A DNA stretch of 64,000 bases from an uncultured Prevotellaceae bacterium (lineage in GTDB: Bacteria; Bacteroidota; Bacteroidia; Bacteroidales; Bacteroidaceae), in the NCBI GenBank assembly GCA_900316475.1, contig ONDA01000008.1, positions 89,166-153,165 of the forward strand, read 5' to 3'. A model generated the notes under the pieces. That model was not told the DNA's origin. It saw only the letters and a list, made by a program, of their open reading frames with translations, and did no database searches. The position numbers and the translations under genes are program-made. Of this stretch, positions 1-9,038 are shown piece by piece; position 1 is the stretch's first letter, and each line of letters begins with the position of its first letter.

Positions 1-688
1 CCGTTGGCAGATAACTTTTTATGTTGCTTGTCTCAATGTAGTCGTGATGTACGTTCATGACGTGCACGCCTCTGTCCAGTATGGCGCGTATGTTCTCATG
101 GTCGGCATAGATTAATATCCGTCGCCATTCCGTTGAGTCGACAACAGGTGGCTGTTGAGTAACCCACCGCTTGTCGCCTGTAATGCCAGCTTTCAGTAGC
201 ATAGTTATCAATCGGCGGCTATCGTTGCTCATCAGCTCTATCGTATTGGAGTCCATCACCTTCTTGTACACCTCTTTCGTCTGCTGTGCCATAGCTTCCG
301 GTGTAATAGAGTTGGTAATGACGGCATTACGGATAATCTCTGTACGTGGATTCCATCCCAGCTGTTTCAGAGCCTCGGCTTCCATTGTGCCATGTGCTAT
401 GACTACGTATGAATATTCCACGAGTCGTCGCTGCCAAAGCAGCGTCTTGTAAAGTTTCTCACTGAATCGGCGTTCGGAAACGATCCACGGTTCAAGTCCA
501 CCGTGAGGCGTGAACACGATACGGGCACCTTGACGGTGAGCGTGCAGTGCACGTTTCACAACCTTGTAATCCCAGCATCCATGAACGTGTACAATATCTG
601 GCACAGCATCGCCAACCATCTGTCCAAGTATGTCAATATGCTTGGCTATCAGTTGGTTGTCTTGGGGGTAAAGATGCTGTATGTTCAT
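1..688 (-). CDS. Glycosyltransferase, GT4-like, 3' end outside window
   Basis: Reading the minus strand from an ATG at 688 gives 229 codons without a stop up to the window edge, so the C-terminus is missing. Residues 31-39 (DIVHVHGCW) and 59-68 (FTPHGGLEPW) match the donor-fold strand and PHG loop of GT-B glycosyltransferases that build surface polysaccharides, and about residues 97-125 continue that fold. The usual first Rossmann strand is short or absent, as I recall for a Bacteroidales subgroup of these enzymes. An in-frame stop 15 bases upstream of the ATG fixes the start. It lies 15 bases after the GT2 gene and is the last visible gene of the long minus-strand run. The sugar substrate cannot be told. 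Confidence 0.75.
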   Translation of the reverse strand, partial: MNIQHLYPQDNQLIAKHIDILGQMVGDAVPDIVHVHGCWDYKVVKRALHAHRQGARIVFTPHGGLEPWIVSERRFSEKLYKTLLWQRRLVEYSYVVIAHGTMEAEALKQLGWNPRTEIIRNAVITNSITPEAMAQQTKEVYKKVMDSNTIELMSNDSRRLITMLLKAGITGDKRWVTQQPPVVDSTEWRRILIYADHENIRAILDRGVHVMNVHHDYIETSNIKSYLPT

Positions 689-703
689 GAATGTTGTCTT
701 GTC

Positions 704-1321
704 TTAGTGTTCTTTAGGTACTTGCAGCTTAGGTGATACGATAAAGAATCGCAGCAGTTCGTGGGCGTGGTCAGCGCGGACGACGATGAAGTCATAGCTT
801 GTGTCTGGCTGCAGGTGCAGCATCCAGCTGCTATGGCCTTCATTCTCGCGCCTCCGCTCAGCTCTGGTAATGATTTGCTTAGCCTTCTCGATGTCCTCAT
901 ACGTTTTCAGTCGTACGTCGCCAGTCTTCTTGTTGATGTAGCCCAACAGCAGCACCCATGGTTGGCACGCGAATTCGCTTAGCTCTTCGAGCCATTGTTC
1001 TGAGAATGACGTTGTGGCAATGTCAGCAAAGACTATCCAGTCGTTCTTGGATGCTTTGACGCCGATGGAATATGCCAGTCTTCGGCGATTGCGCTGGAAT
1101 TGGTATGTGGGGATGAAGGTAGAGTATAGCCGATCGTTTTCTGCTTTCTGTTGTTTCAGAAAATCGCTGCTGTCGTCAGTAGAGTGTTCGTCGACCACAA
1201 CGACCTCAAAACTGTCATATTTCTGACCGAGCAATGCGGGCAGATTGGCTTTGAGATCATCGCTTTGGTCGCGAACGGCGATGACGATGCTGAACGATGG
1301 CTTCTTTTCAGACATATTCAT
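704..1321 (-). CDS. Glycosyltransferase family 2 protein (short)
   Basis: A 205-residue protein with a GT-A N-terminus: FSIVIAVRDQSDDLK near residues 10-24, then FEVVVVDEHSTDDS around 38-51, the nucleotide-sugar binding strand and acidic pair typical of GT2 enzymes. It is shorter than most GT2 enzymes (about 250-330 residues), has no membrane segment, and its C-terminal half is weakly typical, so the acceptor region may be reduced. It sits 15 bases behind lysA and 15 bases ahead of another glycosyltransferase, which suggests a shared surface-glycan job carried on the amino-acid operon. Substrate unknown. Confidence 0.8.
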   Translation of the reverse strand: MNMSEKKPSFSIVIAVRDQSDDLKANLPALLGQKYDSFEVVVVDEHSTDDSSDFLKQQKAENDRLYSTFIPTYQFQRNRRRLAYSIGVKASKNDWIVFADIATTSFSEQWLEELSEFACQPWVLLLGYINKKTGDVRLKTYEDIEKAKQIITRAERRRENEGHSSWMLHLQPDTSYDFIVVRADHAHELLRFFIVSPKLQVPKEH

Positions 1322-1336
1322 TCCTTTTTTTACTCT

Positions 1337-2494
1337 TTACAATTCGTCGCTGGTATATCCTATAGGCAGTTGGCGGCAGTTATAGCCAGAAGCCATAATC
1401 TCGCCGTAGGCACCGGCCGAACGGATAGCTAACAGATCGCCGCGCTTGGTCGCGTCAAGATCAATCTGCTTGGCAAACACATCCGTTGATTCACAGATGG
1501 GTCCCACCACGTCGTAGGTCTCTTTGGGCTCGTTGCTACAGATGTTCTCTATCTTATGGTATGCCTGATAGAGGGCAGGCCGAATAAGGTCAGGAAATCC
1601 TGCGTCGACAATGGCAAACTGCTTCACAGCTCCCTTCTTTATATATAAGGTTCGCGTGATAAGACTGCCACACTGTGCAACGACGGCCCGGCCAAGTTCG
1701 AAATGCAGGGTCTGTCCCGGGCGCAGCTTCAACTTTTTGGCATAGGTTTCAAAATAAGCCTTGAAGTCGGGTAGGGGGACACGATTCGGGTGCTCGTAGT
1801 CGACCCCCAGACCGCCGCCCACGTTGATGTGCTCCACGCGGATGCGGTGAAGTTCTAACTCGTCCTGCAGTTCGTTGATGCGGTTGCAGAGTGCCTGGAA
1901 ATCACCCATGTCGAGAATCTGACTGCCGATGTGGAAGTGCAGGCCTACGACATGGACATTCTTCAGCTGGTTAGCGTGCTCGATGACGGGCACCATGTCT
2001 CGCATGGCAATGCCGAACTTGTTCTCGGCCAGTCCGGTGGTAATGTTAGCATGTGTGTGAGCCCCCACGTTGGGATTCAGTCTGAAGGCTACGCGTGCAA
2101 CTTTTCCCTTGGCAGCAGCCAGTTCGTTGATGATTTCCAGTTCGGGGATGCTCTCGACATTGAAGCAGAATATGTCGCGATCCAATCCGAGATTGATTTC
2201 CCAATCAGCCTTGCCAACGCCAGCAAAGACAATCTTCGAGCCAGGGAACCCGGCGCGTATTGAAGCCTCAATTTCGCCACCGCTGACACAGTCGGCGCCC
2301 AATCCTGCCTCACGGATGATGGTGAGCAGTTTTGGGTTGGCGTTAGCCTTCACTGCATAGTGTACGTTCCAGCCTTCGTGTCGGCTGGTTTCTGCATTGA
2401 TGGCGTGTAGTGTCTGACGCAGCAATTCTGTATCGTAGTAGTAGAATGGCGTCCTTAGTGTCTGAAACCTGTCTACGGGGAATATACCTTTCAT
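1337..2494 (-). CDS. lysA: Diaminopimelate decarboxylase
   Basis: A 385-residue PLP enzyme of the alanine-racemase-fold group that decarboxylates meso-diaminopimelate to lysine, the last step of lysine synthesis. HYAVKANANP near residue 45 holds the PLP lysine; the glycine-rich HINVGGGLG and the late CESTDVFA and GAYGEIMASGYN motifs are those of LysA. The length is slightly below the usual 400-420. It follows lysC by 18 bases, so the first and last enzymes of the pathway are co-transcribed. Confidence 0.95.
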   Translation of the reverse strand: MKGIFPVDRFQTLRTPFYYYDTELLRQTLHAINAETSRHEGWNVHYAVKANANPKLLTIIREAGLGADCVSGGEIEASIRAGFPGSKIVFAGVGKADWEINLGLDRDIFCFNVESIPELEIINELAAAKGKVARVAFRLNPNVGAHTHANITTGLAENKFGIAMRDMVPVIEHANQLKNVHVVGLHFHIGSQILDMGDFQALCNRINELQDELELHRIRVEHINVGGGLGVDYEHPNRVPLPDFKAYFETYAKKLKLRPGQTLHFELGRAVVAQCGSLITRTLYIKKGAVKQFAIVDAGFPDLIRPALYQAYHKIENICSNEPKETYDVVGPICESTDVFAKQIDLDATKRGDLLAIRSAGAYGEIMASGYNCRQLPIGYTSDEL

Positions 2495-2512
2495 GTTTGT
2501 GTTGTGTGTGTG

Positions 2513-3829
2513 TTAATTAAACAGGTTGTCGCTCAGGCTCTGGAGGGCACGCTTCTTGTCTTCCTCTTTGATGAGGAATGAGATGTTGTAGTTCGAACCA
2601 CCATAGGAAATCATGCGCACGGGAATATTCTTAAGGGCGTCCATAACTCGTGTTTCAAAACCGATGTTCGACCAGTCGAGGTCGCCGACGACGCAGATGA
2701 TGCACATGCCTGTGTCGACGGTAACAGTACCATACTTCTTCAGCTCGTCGACAATCTCGCCGAGGTGAGTGGAGTTGTCGATACTCATCGAGACGCCGAC
2801 CTCAGAGGTACACACCATGTCGATAGGTGTCTGGTAAGACTCGAAAATCTCAAAGACCTTGCGCAGGAATCCTGTTGCCAGGAGCATGCGGCTCGACTTG
2901 ATTTTAATGGCGATGATATTGTCCTTGGCAGCCACGGCCTTAATCTTGCCGTATTCTGTCTGATTCGAGATGGTGGTACCCTTAGCGTCGGGGTCCATCG
3001 TGTTCAGCAGTCTGACGGGGATGCCGGCATATTTAGCGGGCTGGACACACGTCGGGTGCAGGATCTTGGCGCCGAAGTAAGCCAGCTCTGCAGCCTCTTC
3101 GAACTGCAGCTGGTGTACGGGTTGCGTCTTGTCTACCACACGCGGGTCGTTGTTGTGCATACCGTCGATGTCGGTCCAGATTTGGATTTCCTCAGCGTTC
3201 AGTGCAGCACCGATGAGCGAAGCGGTGTAGTCAGAACCGCCGCGCTGCAGGTTGTCTACCTCGCCGTAGGCATTGCGGCAGATGAATCCTTGCGTGATAT
3301 ACACCTGCTGGCCCTCGTTCTCCTGCATGATGGCTCCCAGCTTTTCCTTGATGTAGACGGGGTCGGGCTCGGCGTTCTTGTCAGTACGCATGAAGTCGAG
3401 AGCGTTGAGCAATACAGCCTTGATGCCCTGCTCCTTCATATAGTTCACCACCATGTTGGTCGACATCATCTCGCCCTGTGCCACGATGGCCTTTTCCTCG
3501 AACGAGGTGAAAATATCCTTGGTGAACGAGCGCAGATAGTTGAACTCGTCCTTCAGGAAGTCGCGGGTGGTCTGTTTGGCATCATCCTTGGTGAAGAGCT
3601 CATCTATGTGCTTCATGTACTTCGACTCCAATCGGTTGATAACCTCGTTGGCGCCGTCGGCATTCTTTTTGTAGAGATAGTCAGAGATTTCCACCAGCGA
3701 GTTGGTGGTTCCCGACATAGCCGAGAGGACAACGAATACCGGCTCGCCGCTCTTGGTGACGAGATTTGTAACCTCTTTCATTCTTTGCGGCGTTCCTACT
3801 GACGTGCCGCCGAATTTCATTACTTTCAT
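2513..3829 (-). CDS. lysC: Aspartate kinase (monofunctional)
   Basis: 438 residues beginning MKVMKFGGTSVG, the ATP-binding start of aspartokinases. The kinase domain covers about residues 1-280 (QRGGSDYTASLIGAAL for substrate and nucleotide, then EAAELAYFGAKILHPTC). Two ACT domains follow, the usual site of feedback inhibition by lysine. There is no homoserine dehydrogenase fusion, unlike ThrA. It makes aspartyl phosphate for lysine, threonine and methionine synthesis. The gap to the ABC ATPase upstream is 28 bases; I saw no lysine riboswitch in it. Confidence 0.95.
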   Translation of the reverse strand: MKVMKFGGTSVGTPQRMKEVTNLVTKSGEPVFVVLSAMSGTTNSLVEISDYLYKKNADGANEVINRLESKYMKHIDELFTKDDAKQTTRDFLKDEFNYLRSFTKDIFTSFEEKAIVAQGEMMSTNMVVNYMKEQGIKAVLLNALDFMRTDKNAEPDPVYIKEKLGAIMQENEGQQVYITQGFICRNAYGEVDNLQRGGSDYTASLIGAALNAEEIQIWTDIDGMHNNDPRVVDKTQPVHQLQFEEAAELAYFGAKILHPTCVQPAKYAGIPVRLLNTMDPDAKGTTISNQTEYGKIKAVAAKDNIIAIKIKSSRMLLATGFLRKVFEIFESYQTPIDMVCTSEVGVSMSIDNSTHLGEIVDELKKYGTVTVDTGMCIICVVGDLDWSNIGFETRVMDALKNIPVRMISYGGSNYNISFLIKEEDKKRALQSLSDNLFN

Positions 3830-3857
3830 AGTCTTTTTCTATTTAGTTTTTAATTTC

Positions 3858-4562
3858 TTAATTCTCCTCTGACAGCGACATCTGGTTGTAGTCGCCAGTT
3901 ACTTCCTCAAGTCCACGTTCGCTGCAATGATAGACAATGCCCGGATATTTGTTGAGCAACGCCCGGTCGTGTGTGGTAAGGATGACGGCCGTGCCTGTCT
4001 GCGATATTTCACGAAGCAGATTGATGATGTTCTCGGAAGTCTCATTGTCGAGACTGGCTGTCGGCTCGTCGGCAATTATCAGCTGTGGACTGTTCAGCAG
4101 TGCGCGTGCAATGGCGATGCGCTGCTGTTCGCCTCCCGACAGCTCATGGGGCAGACGGTTTTTCATGCTGCTCATACTTACCTGTTTCAACACCTCGTCA
4201 ATGCGTTGGTCGATGCTGTCCTTGTCATTCCATCCGGTAGCTTTCAGGACGAAGCGCAGATTCTGATAGACGGAGCGGTCGCTCAGCAACTGGAAATCCT
4301 GGAAGATGATGCCCATCTTGCGGCGCAGTTCCGGAACTTGCTTGCGGCGTATTGTTAACAGGTCGTAGTTTAAGACGGTAGCCTCGTCGGCTTCGTCGAT
4401 GTCTATTTCCTGATAGATGGTTTTCAGCAGCGAGCTCTTGCCTGAGCCCACACGTCCGATGAGATATACGAACTCTCCCTCGTCAACGTGGAAGTTGACG
4501 TTGTCCATCACGGTTTCTCCGTCGCTATGGCGTATGTTGACGTTTTTGTAATTGACTAACAT
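3858..4562 (-). CDS. ABC transporter ATPase, FtsE-like
   Basis: A 234-residue ABC ATPase: Walker A GRVGSGKSS near residues 36-44, signature LSGGEQQRIAIARAL near 140, Walker B LIIADEPTASLD and the switch histidine in LTTHD. The first Walker A residues (GRV rather than GPS/GAS) are slightly unusual. Length and the opening NVNIRHSDGETVMDNVNFHVDEGEF resemble FtsE, which with FtsX controls septal peptidoglycan hydrolases. No FtsX-type permease is adjacent: its neighbours are hisIE (17 bases) and lysC (28 bases). The partner must be encoded elsewhere. A LolD-type role is the alternative. Confidence 0.75.
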   Translation of the reverse strand: MLVNYKNVNIRHSDGETVMDNVNFHVDEGEFVYLIGRVGSGKSSLLKTIYQEIDIDEADEATVLNYDLLTIRRKQVPELRRKMGIIFQDFQLLSDRSVYQNLRFVLKATGWNDKDSIDQRIDEVLKQVSMSSMKNRLPHELSGGEQQRIAIARALLNSPQLIIADEPTASLDNETSENIINLLREISQTGTAVILTTHDRALLNKYPGIVYHCSERGLEEVTGDYNQMSLSEEN

Positions 4563-4579
4563 CTTCTCTGCTTTTTTAC

Positions 4580-5227
4580 TTATTCCATAGTGCCGGCAGC
4601 CTTTGCTTCACGGCGTTTCTTGTCCCAATTAGGGTCGTGGCGCTTGGCCAGTTCTGCGGCGACGTCTTCAATGCGCATCCCCTTGCTGGTAAGCAGCACG
4701 ATGAGGTGGTAGAGCATGTCGGAGGCTTCGTACACCAGTTTCTCATCCGACCCGTTGGTGGCTTCTATGACCGTCTCAAGCGCTTCTTCGCCCACCTTCT
4801 GTGCCATACGGTTCACACCGTCCTTGAAGAGTTTTGTGGTATAGCTGCCTTCCGGCATTTCCTCATGGCGGCGGTTGATGAAGTCCTGAAGCTCGGTGAG
4901 GAAGAGTAGCGGGTTCTGCTCGTTGGTCTCTCCCCAGCAGGTGTCCGTACCTTTGTGGCACGTCGGCCCGTCGGGAATGGCCTGTACGAGTAGCGTGTCG
5001 TTATCGCAGTCAATCTTGATGCCGACCAGGTTCAGGAAGTTGCCGCTGGTCTCTCCTTTCGTCCAGAGGCAGTTGCGTGAACGGCTCCAGAAGGTTACCT
5101 TCTTCGTTTCTATCGTTTTATCGTAGGCCTCCTGGTTCATGTAGCCTAACATCAGCACGTTCTTCGTCTTGGCATCCTGGATGATGGCAGGCACAAGCCC
5201 GCCGCACTTTTCAAAGTCTATCTTCAT
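4580..5227 (-). CDS. hisIE: Bifunctional phosphoribosyl-AMP cyclohydrolase / phosphoribosyl-ATP pyrophosphatase
   Basis: 215 residues catalysing steps 2 and 3 of histidine synthesis. The N-terminal HisI domain (about 1-105) shows [18 protein letters not shown] and the metal-binding DCDNDTLL plus the CHKGTDTCW cysteines. The C-terminal HisE domain (about 110-205) shows the helical [20 protein letters not shown] motif. Its start overlaps the hisF stop by 4 bases (ATGA), a sign of translational coupling. Confidence 0.95.
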   Translation of the reverse strand: MKIDFEKCGGLVPAIIQDAKTKNVLMLGYMNQEAYDKTIETKKVTFWSRSRNCLWTKGETSGNFLNLVGIKIDCDNDTLLVQAIPDGPTCHKGTDTCWGETNEQNPLLFLTELQDFINRRHEEMPEGSYTTKLFKDGVNRMAQKVGEEALETVIEATNGSDEKLVYEASDMLYHLIVLLTSKGMRIEDVAAELAKRHDPNWDKKRREAKAAGTME

Positions 5228-6012
5228 AATCTTACGTTTATTCCTTCTTGTTTCAAATATTTTTTCAGTTCGGGTACGGGAATCTCGCCGAAGTGGAAAA
5301 CGCTGGCTGCCAGGGCGGCATCGGCATGTCCCTCGGTGAAAACGTCGCGGAAGTGTTCGCGCTTGCCTGCGCCACCACTGGCAATGATGGGTATCGACAG
5401 GCTGTCGGCCAGTTCGCGCAGGGCTTCGTTGGCGTAGCCCTCCTTCACGCCGTCATGGTTCATCGAGGTGAAGAGAATCTCGCCGGCACCGCGTTCCTGC
5501 GCCTCGTGGGCCCATTCAAAGAGTCCGCGCTCCGTCCGCTCCCGACCGCCTTTCAGGTAGCAGTGCCAACGGCCACTGGCAGGCGCGCCAGCGGTAGTGC
5601 CGTCTTCATCGAGGCGGGCGTCAATGGCACAGACGCACACCTGCGAGCCGAACCGGTTGGCAATCTCGTCAATCAGTTCCGGGCGGCGTATGGCGGCACT
5701 GTTCACGCTCACCTTGTCGGCACCGGCATAGAGCAGCCGTTCTACGTCGGCCAGTTCATTGATGCCGCCGCCAACGGTAAAGGGTATGTTGATTTCTTTT
5801 GCCACTCGTGTCACCATGTCTGTGAAGGTCTTGCGGCCTTCAAAGCTGGCTGTGATATCGAGGAAGCAGAGTTCGTCAGCACCTTGCTCTGAGTAAGCCT
5901 TTCCCAGTTCCACAGGGTCGCCCGCACTCCTCAGGTTGACGAAGTTGGTGCCCTTGACGGTCTCGCCGTCCTTCACGTCGAGGCAGGGTATGATTCGTTT
6001 TGCTAATGACAT
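5224..6012 (-). CDS. hisF: Imidazole glycerol phosphate synthase, cyclase subunit
   Basis: 262 residues forming a TIM barrel that uses HisH-derived ammonia to make imidazole glycerol phosphate and [23 protein letters not shown] at the N-terminus carries the catalytic aspartate; [17 protein letters not shown] and [12 protein letters not shown] are the two phosphate-binding loops. A hydrophilic stretch near residues 130-150 ([14 protein letters not shown]) looks a few residues longer than I expect. It is 10 bases downstream of hisA. Confidence 0.95.
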   Translation of the reverse strand: MSLAKRIIPCLDVKDGETVKGTNFVNLRSAGDPVELGKAYSEQGADELCFLDITASFEGRKTFTDMVTRVAKEINIPFTVGGGINELADVERLLYAGADKVSVNSAAIRRPELIDEIANRFGSQVCVCAIDARLDEDGTTAGAPASGRWHCYLKGGRERTERGLFEWAHEAQERGAGEILFTSMNHDGVKEGYANEALRELADSLSIPIIASGGAGKREHFRDVFTEGHADAALAASVFHFGEIPVPELKKYLKQEGINVRL

Positions 6013-6022
6013 AAGTACTTTT

Positions 6023-6757
6023 TTAGACAGGAGTACAAGAGTACATTTTTATTAACGCATTTAGGTCGATGCGACCTTCGTAGATAGCTTTGCCGAAGAC
6101 GACGGCGGGAATGCCGGCCTTGTCGAGCGCCTTGATGTCGTCGATGCTCGACACGCCGCCGCTGGCAATGAGGTGTAGCTGCGGGTAGGCCGCCATCACC
6201 TGCTGGTACAGTCCTGTGGCGGGACCTGCCAGCGTGCCGTCCTTCGAAATCTCCGTGCAGAGCACCGTCTTGACACCGGCGTCGATGTATTTTCTGAGGA
6301 AGGGCAGCAGGTCTTCCGTAGAGTCCTCCTTCCAGCCGTTGATGCTGATTTTCCCGTTGCGCACGTCGGCACCCAGTATCATGCGGTCGGCACCGTATTT
6401 CTTGAGCCATCCCACAAACAGTTCGGGTTGTGTGACGGCGATGCTGCCGACGGTCACCATCGCGGCTCCTGCCTCGAAGGCTTTTTCTATATCCTCGTCG
6501 GTCTTGATGCCGCCGCCGAAGTCCACCGTCAGGTGCGTTTCCGTCGAGATACGCCGGAGTACGCCGGCATTGACGATATGCTTCGACTTGGCACCGTCGA
6601 GGTCGACGACGTGCAGTCGCTTGAAGCCCAGTTGCTCAAACTCTTTGGCAACCTCGGCCGGTGAGTCGCGGTAGACGGTCTTCTGGTCGTAGTCGCCTTT
6701 CGTCAGACGCACGCATTGTCCGTCGATAATGTCTATGGCGGGTATCAGTTCTATCAT
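6023..6757 (-). CDS. hisA: ProFAR isomerase
   Basis: A 244-residue TIM barrel that isomerises phosphoribosylformimino-AICAR-phosphate, step 4 of histidine synthesis. The N-terminal [17 protein letters not shown] holds the catalytic Asp, and [17 protein letters not shown] and [13 protein letters not shown] are phosphate loops. The catalytic second Asp lies in [15 protein letters not shown]. Its start overlaps the hisH stop by 4 bases. Confidence 0.95.
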   Translation of the reverse strand: MIELIPAIDIIDGQCVRLTKGDYDQKTVYRDSPAEVAKEFEQLGFKRLHVVDLDGAKSKHIVNAGVLRRISTETHLTVDFGGGIKTDEDIEKAFEAGAAMVTVGSIAVTQPELFVGWLKKYGADRMILGADVRNGKISINGWKEDSTEDLLPFLRKYIDAGVKTVLCTEISKDGTLAGPATGLYQQVMAAYPQLHLIASGGVSSIDDIKALDKAGIPAVVFGKAIYEGRIDLNALIKMYSCTPV

Positions 6758-7341
6758 ATTGCTAAGAAGTTTTTGATGATTTGCTCACCCACGCGTCCGC
6801 TCTTTTCCGGATGAAACTGGCAGGTGTAGAAGTTGTCTTTGTGCATGGCGGCAGAGTAGGGCAGGATGTAGTCGGCCGTGGCGACGGTCTCGCTGCAAAG
6901 GGGGATGTAGTAGCTGTGGACGAAGTAGACGTATTCGCCCTCAAGGCCCTGCATCAGCGGCGATTTGGTGTCGTAGATTGCGTTCCAGCCCATGCACGGC
7001 ACCTTGTCCTCATGGCGCTGCGGCTGGAACCGCTTTACCTCAGCGTCGAACACGCCGATGCAGTCTACGTCGCCTTCCTCCGAGTGGCGGCAGAGCAGTT
7101 GCTGACCGATGCAGATACCCAGTACGGGCTGCTGCAGGTTGCGGATGACCTCGTCTAAGCGGCGTGCCTTCAGGTACTCCATAGCCCCGCTGGCTTCGCC
7201 CTGTCCGGGAAACAGCACGCGGTCGGCCTTCATCAGTTCCTCGGCGTCGTCCGTCAGCAGCGGCTCAATGCCCAGTCGCTTCAGGGCGTTCACCACTGAA
7301 TAGACGTTTCCCGCGTTATATTTTACGATTGCAACGTTCAT
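6754..7341 (-). CDS. hisH: Imidazole glycerol phosphate synthase, glutaminase subunit
   Basis: A 195-residue class I glutamine amidotransferase. The nucleophile cysteine lies in VLGICIGQQLLC and the His-Glu dyad in QFHPEKSG near the C-terminus; the opening VAIVKYNAGNVYSV is that of HisH. It delivers ammonia to HisF. It overlaps purU upstream and hisA downstream by 4 bases each, so purU, hisH and hisA are probably translated in a coupled way. Confidence 0.95.
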   Translation of the reverse strand: MNVAIVKYNAGNVYSVVNALKRLGIEPLLTDDAEELMKADRVLFPGQGEASGAMEYLKARRLDEVIRNLQQPVLGICIGQQLLCRHSEEGDVDCIGVFDAEVKRFQPQRHEDKVPCMGWNAIYDTKSPLMQGLEGEYVYFVHSYYIPLCSETVATADYILPYSAAMHKDNFYTCQFHPEKSGRVGEQIIKNFLAI

Positions 7342-8201
7342 GAGAAGATAATGGTTTTGTTCTTATACGTCAGTATCTTGCGCTCAATGTGCTTCTGCAC
7401 GGCGTGGCTCAGCACAATCTTCTCCAGGTCCTTGCCTTTCAGCACCAGGCTCTCTGGCGTGTCCTTGTGGGTGATGCGCGTCACGTCCTGTTCTATGATG
7501 GGGCCGGCGTCCAGCTCAGCCGTCACGTAGTGGCTCGTGGCACCGATGATCTTTACGCCGCGTTCCCACGCCTGATGGTAGGGCTTGGCACCGATAAATG
7601 CCGGCAGGAACGAGTGGTGAATGTTGATGATGTGGTGCGGGTAGGCGGCTATCATGTCGTCGGAGATAATCTGCATATAGCGGGCCAGCACGATGAACGA
7701 GATGTCTTCCTTCTTCAGCAGCTCCATCTCGGCCTTTTCCACTTCTGCCTTGTTCGAGTGGTCCTTGTTGATGCTCCACACGTAGTAGGGAATGCCAAAC
7801 TGGTCGGCCACATAGCGAAGGTCCTCGTGGTTCGAGACGATGCAGGGAATCTCGCAGGCAAACTCTCCTGCCTTCCAGCGTGCCAGCAGATCGTAGAGAC
7901 AGTGGCTCATCTTCGACACGAAGATTGCCATGCGCGGCTTCTTGTCGCTGTAGTAGAGGCTGAACTTCATCTGGTAGCGCTGGGCATAGAGCGTGGTGAT
8001 GTATTCGTAGATCTTGTCGCGCGGAATGAGAAAACCTTCCAGTTCCCATTCTATGCGCATAAAGAACATACCGTCGAGTTTGTCAACGTATTGGTCAAGG
8101 TAAACGATGTTACCCTTATTGTCGGTGATAAATTTAGTTACTTCCGTAATAATACCCTGTTTGTCAGGACAATGCAGAAGCAGGATTGCCGTTTGTTTCA
8201 T
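7338..8201 (-). CDS. purU: Formyltetrahydrofolate deformylase
   Basis: 287 residues: an N-terminal ACT domain (about 1-85, beginning TAILLLHCPDKQGIITEVTK) and a C-terminal formyl-transferase fold with NIHHSFLPAFIGAKPYHQA and the VTAELDAGPIIEQDV strand. It hydrolyses 10-formyl-THF to formate and THF, balancing one-carbon pools. As the first gene of the run behind the 8233-8241 promoter it links folate and purine one-carbon balance to histidine synthesis, which releases AICAR. Confidence 0.95.
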   Translation of the reverse strand: MKQTAILLLHCPDKQGIITEVTKFITDNKGNIVYLDQYVDKLDGMFFMRIEWELEGFLIPRDKIYEYITTLYAQRYQMKFSLYYSDKKPRMAIFVSKMSHCLYDLLARWKAGEFACEIPCIVSNHEDLRYVADQFGIPYYVWSINKDHSNKAEVEKAEMELLKKEDISFIVLARYMQIISDDMIAAYPHHIINIHHSFLPAFIGAKPYHQAWERGVKIIGATSHYVTAELDAGPIIEQDVTRITHKDTPESLVLKGKDLEKIVLSHAVQKHIERKILTYKNKTIIFS

Positions 8202-8232
8202 TTGCTTTCTTTACTATATCTCTTTTCGTCGT

Positions 8233-8241
8233 GCAAAGGTA
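8233..8241 (-). promoter_or_regulatory. Promoter -7 element of the purU-his-lys run
   Basis: On the minus strand TACCTTTGC matches the Bacteroidetes -7 consensus TAnnTTTG, about 32 bases upstream of the purU start. A TTTTTG near 8265-8270 could be the -33 box with a 23-base spacer, slightly long. No other such motif is seen in the gaps of the run, so this may drive all ten genes. Confidence 0.6.
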
Positions 8242-8568
8242 CGAAAAAAATATGATTCAGGCAGCAAAAAGCGTGACTTTATTTATTTATTTAGGTGATT
8301 TTTTGTTCTTCTTGCTACTTCGTCTGCGCTCTAACCGCTGCTTGCGGCAGCCTCCGTGCCGTCTGCCTTGAGTGTCTCCACCTTGGTCCTTACGAAATGA
8401 ATTGAAACCGGAAATGCTTAAAAAATACTCCCTTTTTCCATGAAATTCGTCAATTTTTCAACAAAATTACAATTTTTTTTTAAAAAAAGGCATTTAATAT
8501 TTGGAAAATATGTAAAAAATACTTATATTTGCAGTTGAAAACTATACCGTTAAAAATCTTTCGCTATT
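8242..8568. other. Divergent intergenic region purU / AraC-type regulator
   Basis: 327 bases without a gene. It holds the purU promoter at the left and the regulator promoter at the right. The middle (8440-8520) is very A/T-rich with runs of T and A. No attenuator or riboswitch fold was recognised. Confidence 0.5.
8500..8531 (+). promoter_or_regulatory. Promoter of the 8569 regulator
   Basis: TTTG at 8500-8503 and TATATTTG at 8524-8531 with a 20-base spacer: a textbook Bacteroidetes -33/-7 pair. The start codon is 38 bases downstream. Confidence 0.75.
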
Positions 8569-9024
8569 ATGGCTAAGTACAACATCACAGAAAAAAGGGA
8601 AAAAGAGGCTGCTTATAGAAGTCTGGTAAGCCCGAAGCTGATGGATGAGATGAAGGAGAAAATCCTGAATATCATCGTCATGCAGAAGAAGTACAAGGAC
8701 AAGGATTATTCAGCCAAGCGGCTGGCCGAGGACTTGGGTACAAACACCCGCTATGTCTCAGCAGTCGTCAATGTCAGGTTCCACATGAACTATGCGTCGT
8801 TCGTCAACAAATATCGTATCGAGGAGGCCATGTCCATTCTCGTCGATAAGCGTTACCAGGATCTGCGCATGGAGGAAGTCAGCGACATGGTGGGATTTGC
8901 CAATCGGCAGTCGTTCTATGCGTCGTTCTTCAAAATTATGAACATGACGCCGCGCGAGTACCGTCAGCAGCACCTGCAGCAGCACCCCTCACAAGTGGTG
9001 AAGAAAAACGGCAAGAAACAATAA
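8569..9024 (+). CDS. AraC-type helix-turn-helix protein (DNA-binding domain only)
   Basis: 151 residues. About residues 25-135 form an AraC/XylS DNA-binding domain: YSAKRLAEDLGTNTRYVSAVV is the first HTH and MEEVSDMVGFANRQSFYASF the second, followed by the typical MTPREYRQQ. There is no effector or receiver domain, only a charged 25-residue N-terminal arm and a basic tail. The peptidase gene starts 14 bases downstream, so the two are probably co-transcribed; whether it controls that gene is unknown. Confidence 0.85.
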   Translation: MAKYNITEKREKEAAYRSLVSPKLMDEMKEKILNIIVMQKKYKDKDYSAKRLAEDLGTNTRYVSAVVNVRFHMNYASFVNKYRIEEAMSILVDKRYQDLRMEEVSDMVGFANRQSFYASFFKIMNMTPREYRQQHLQQHPSQVVKKNGKKQ

Positions 9025-9038
9025 GAAGCATCCAGACA

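Noticed and set aside
2765-3802. Long open frame antisense to lysC (345 codons)
   Set aside because: It mirrors the codon structure of lysC, has no recognisable domain and no promoter.
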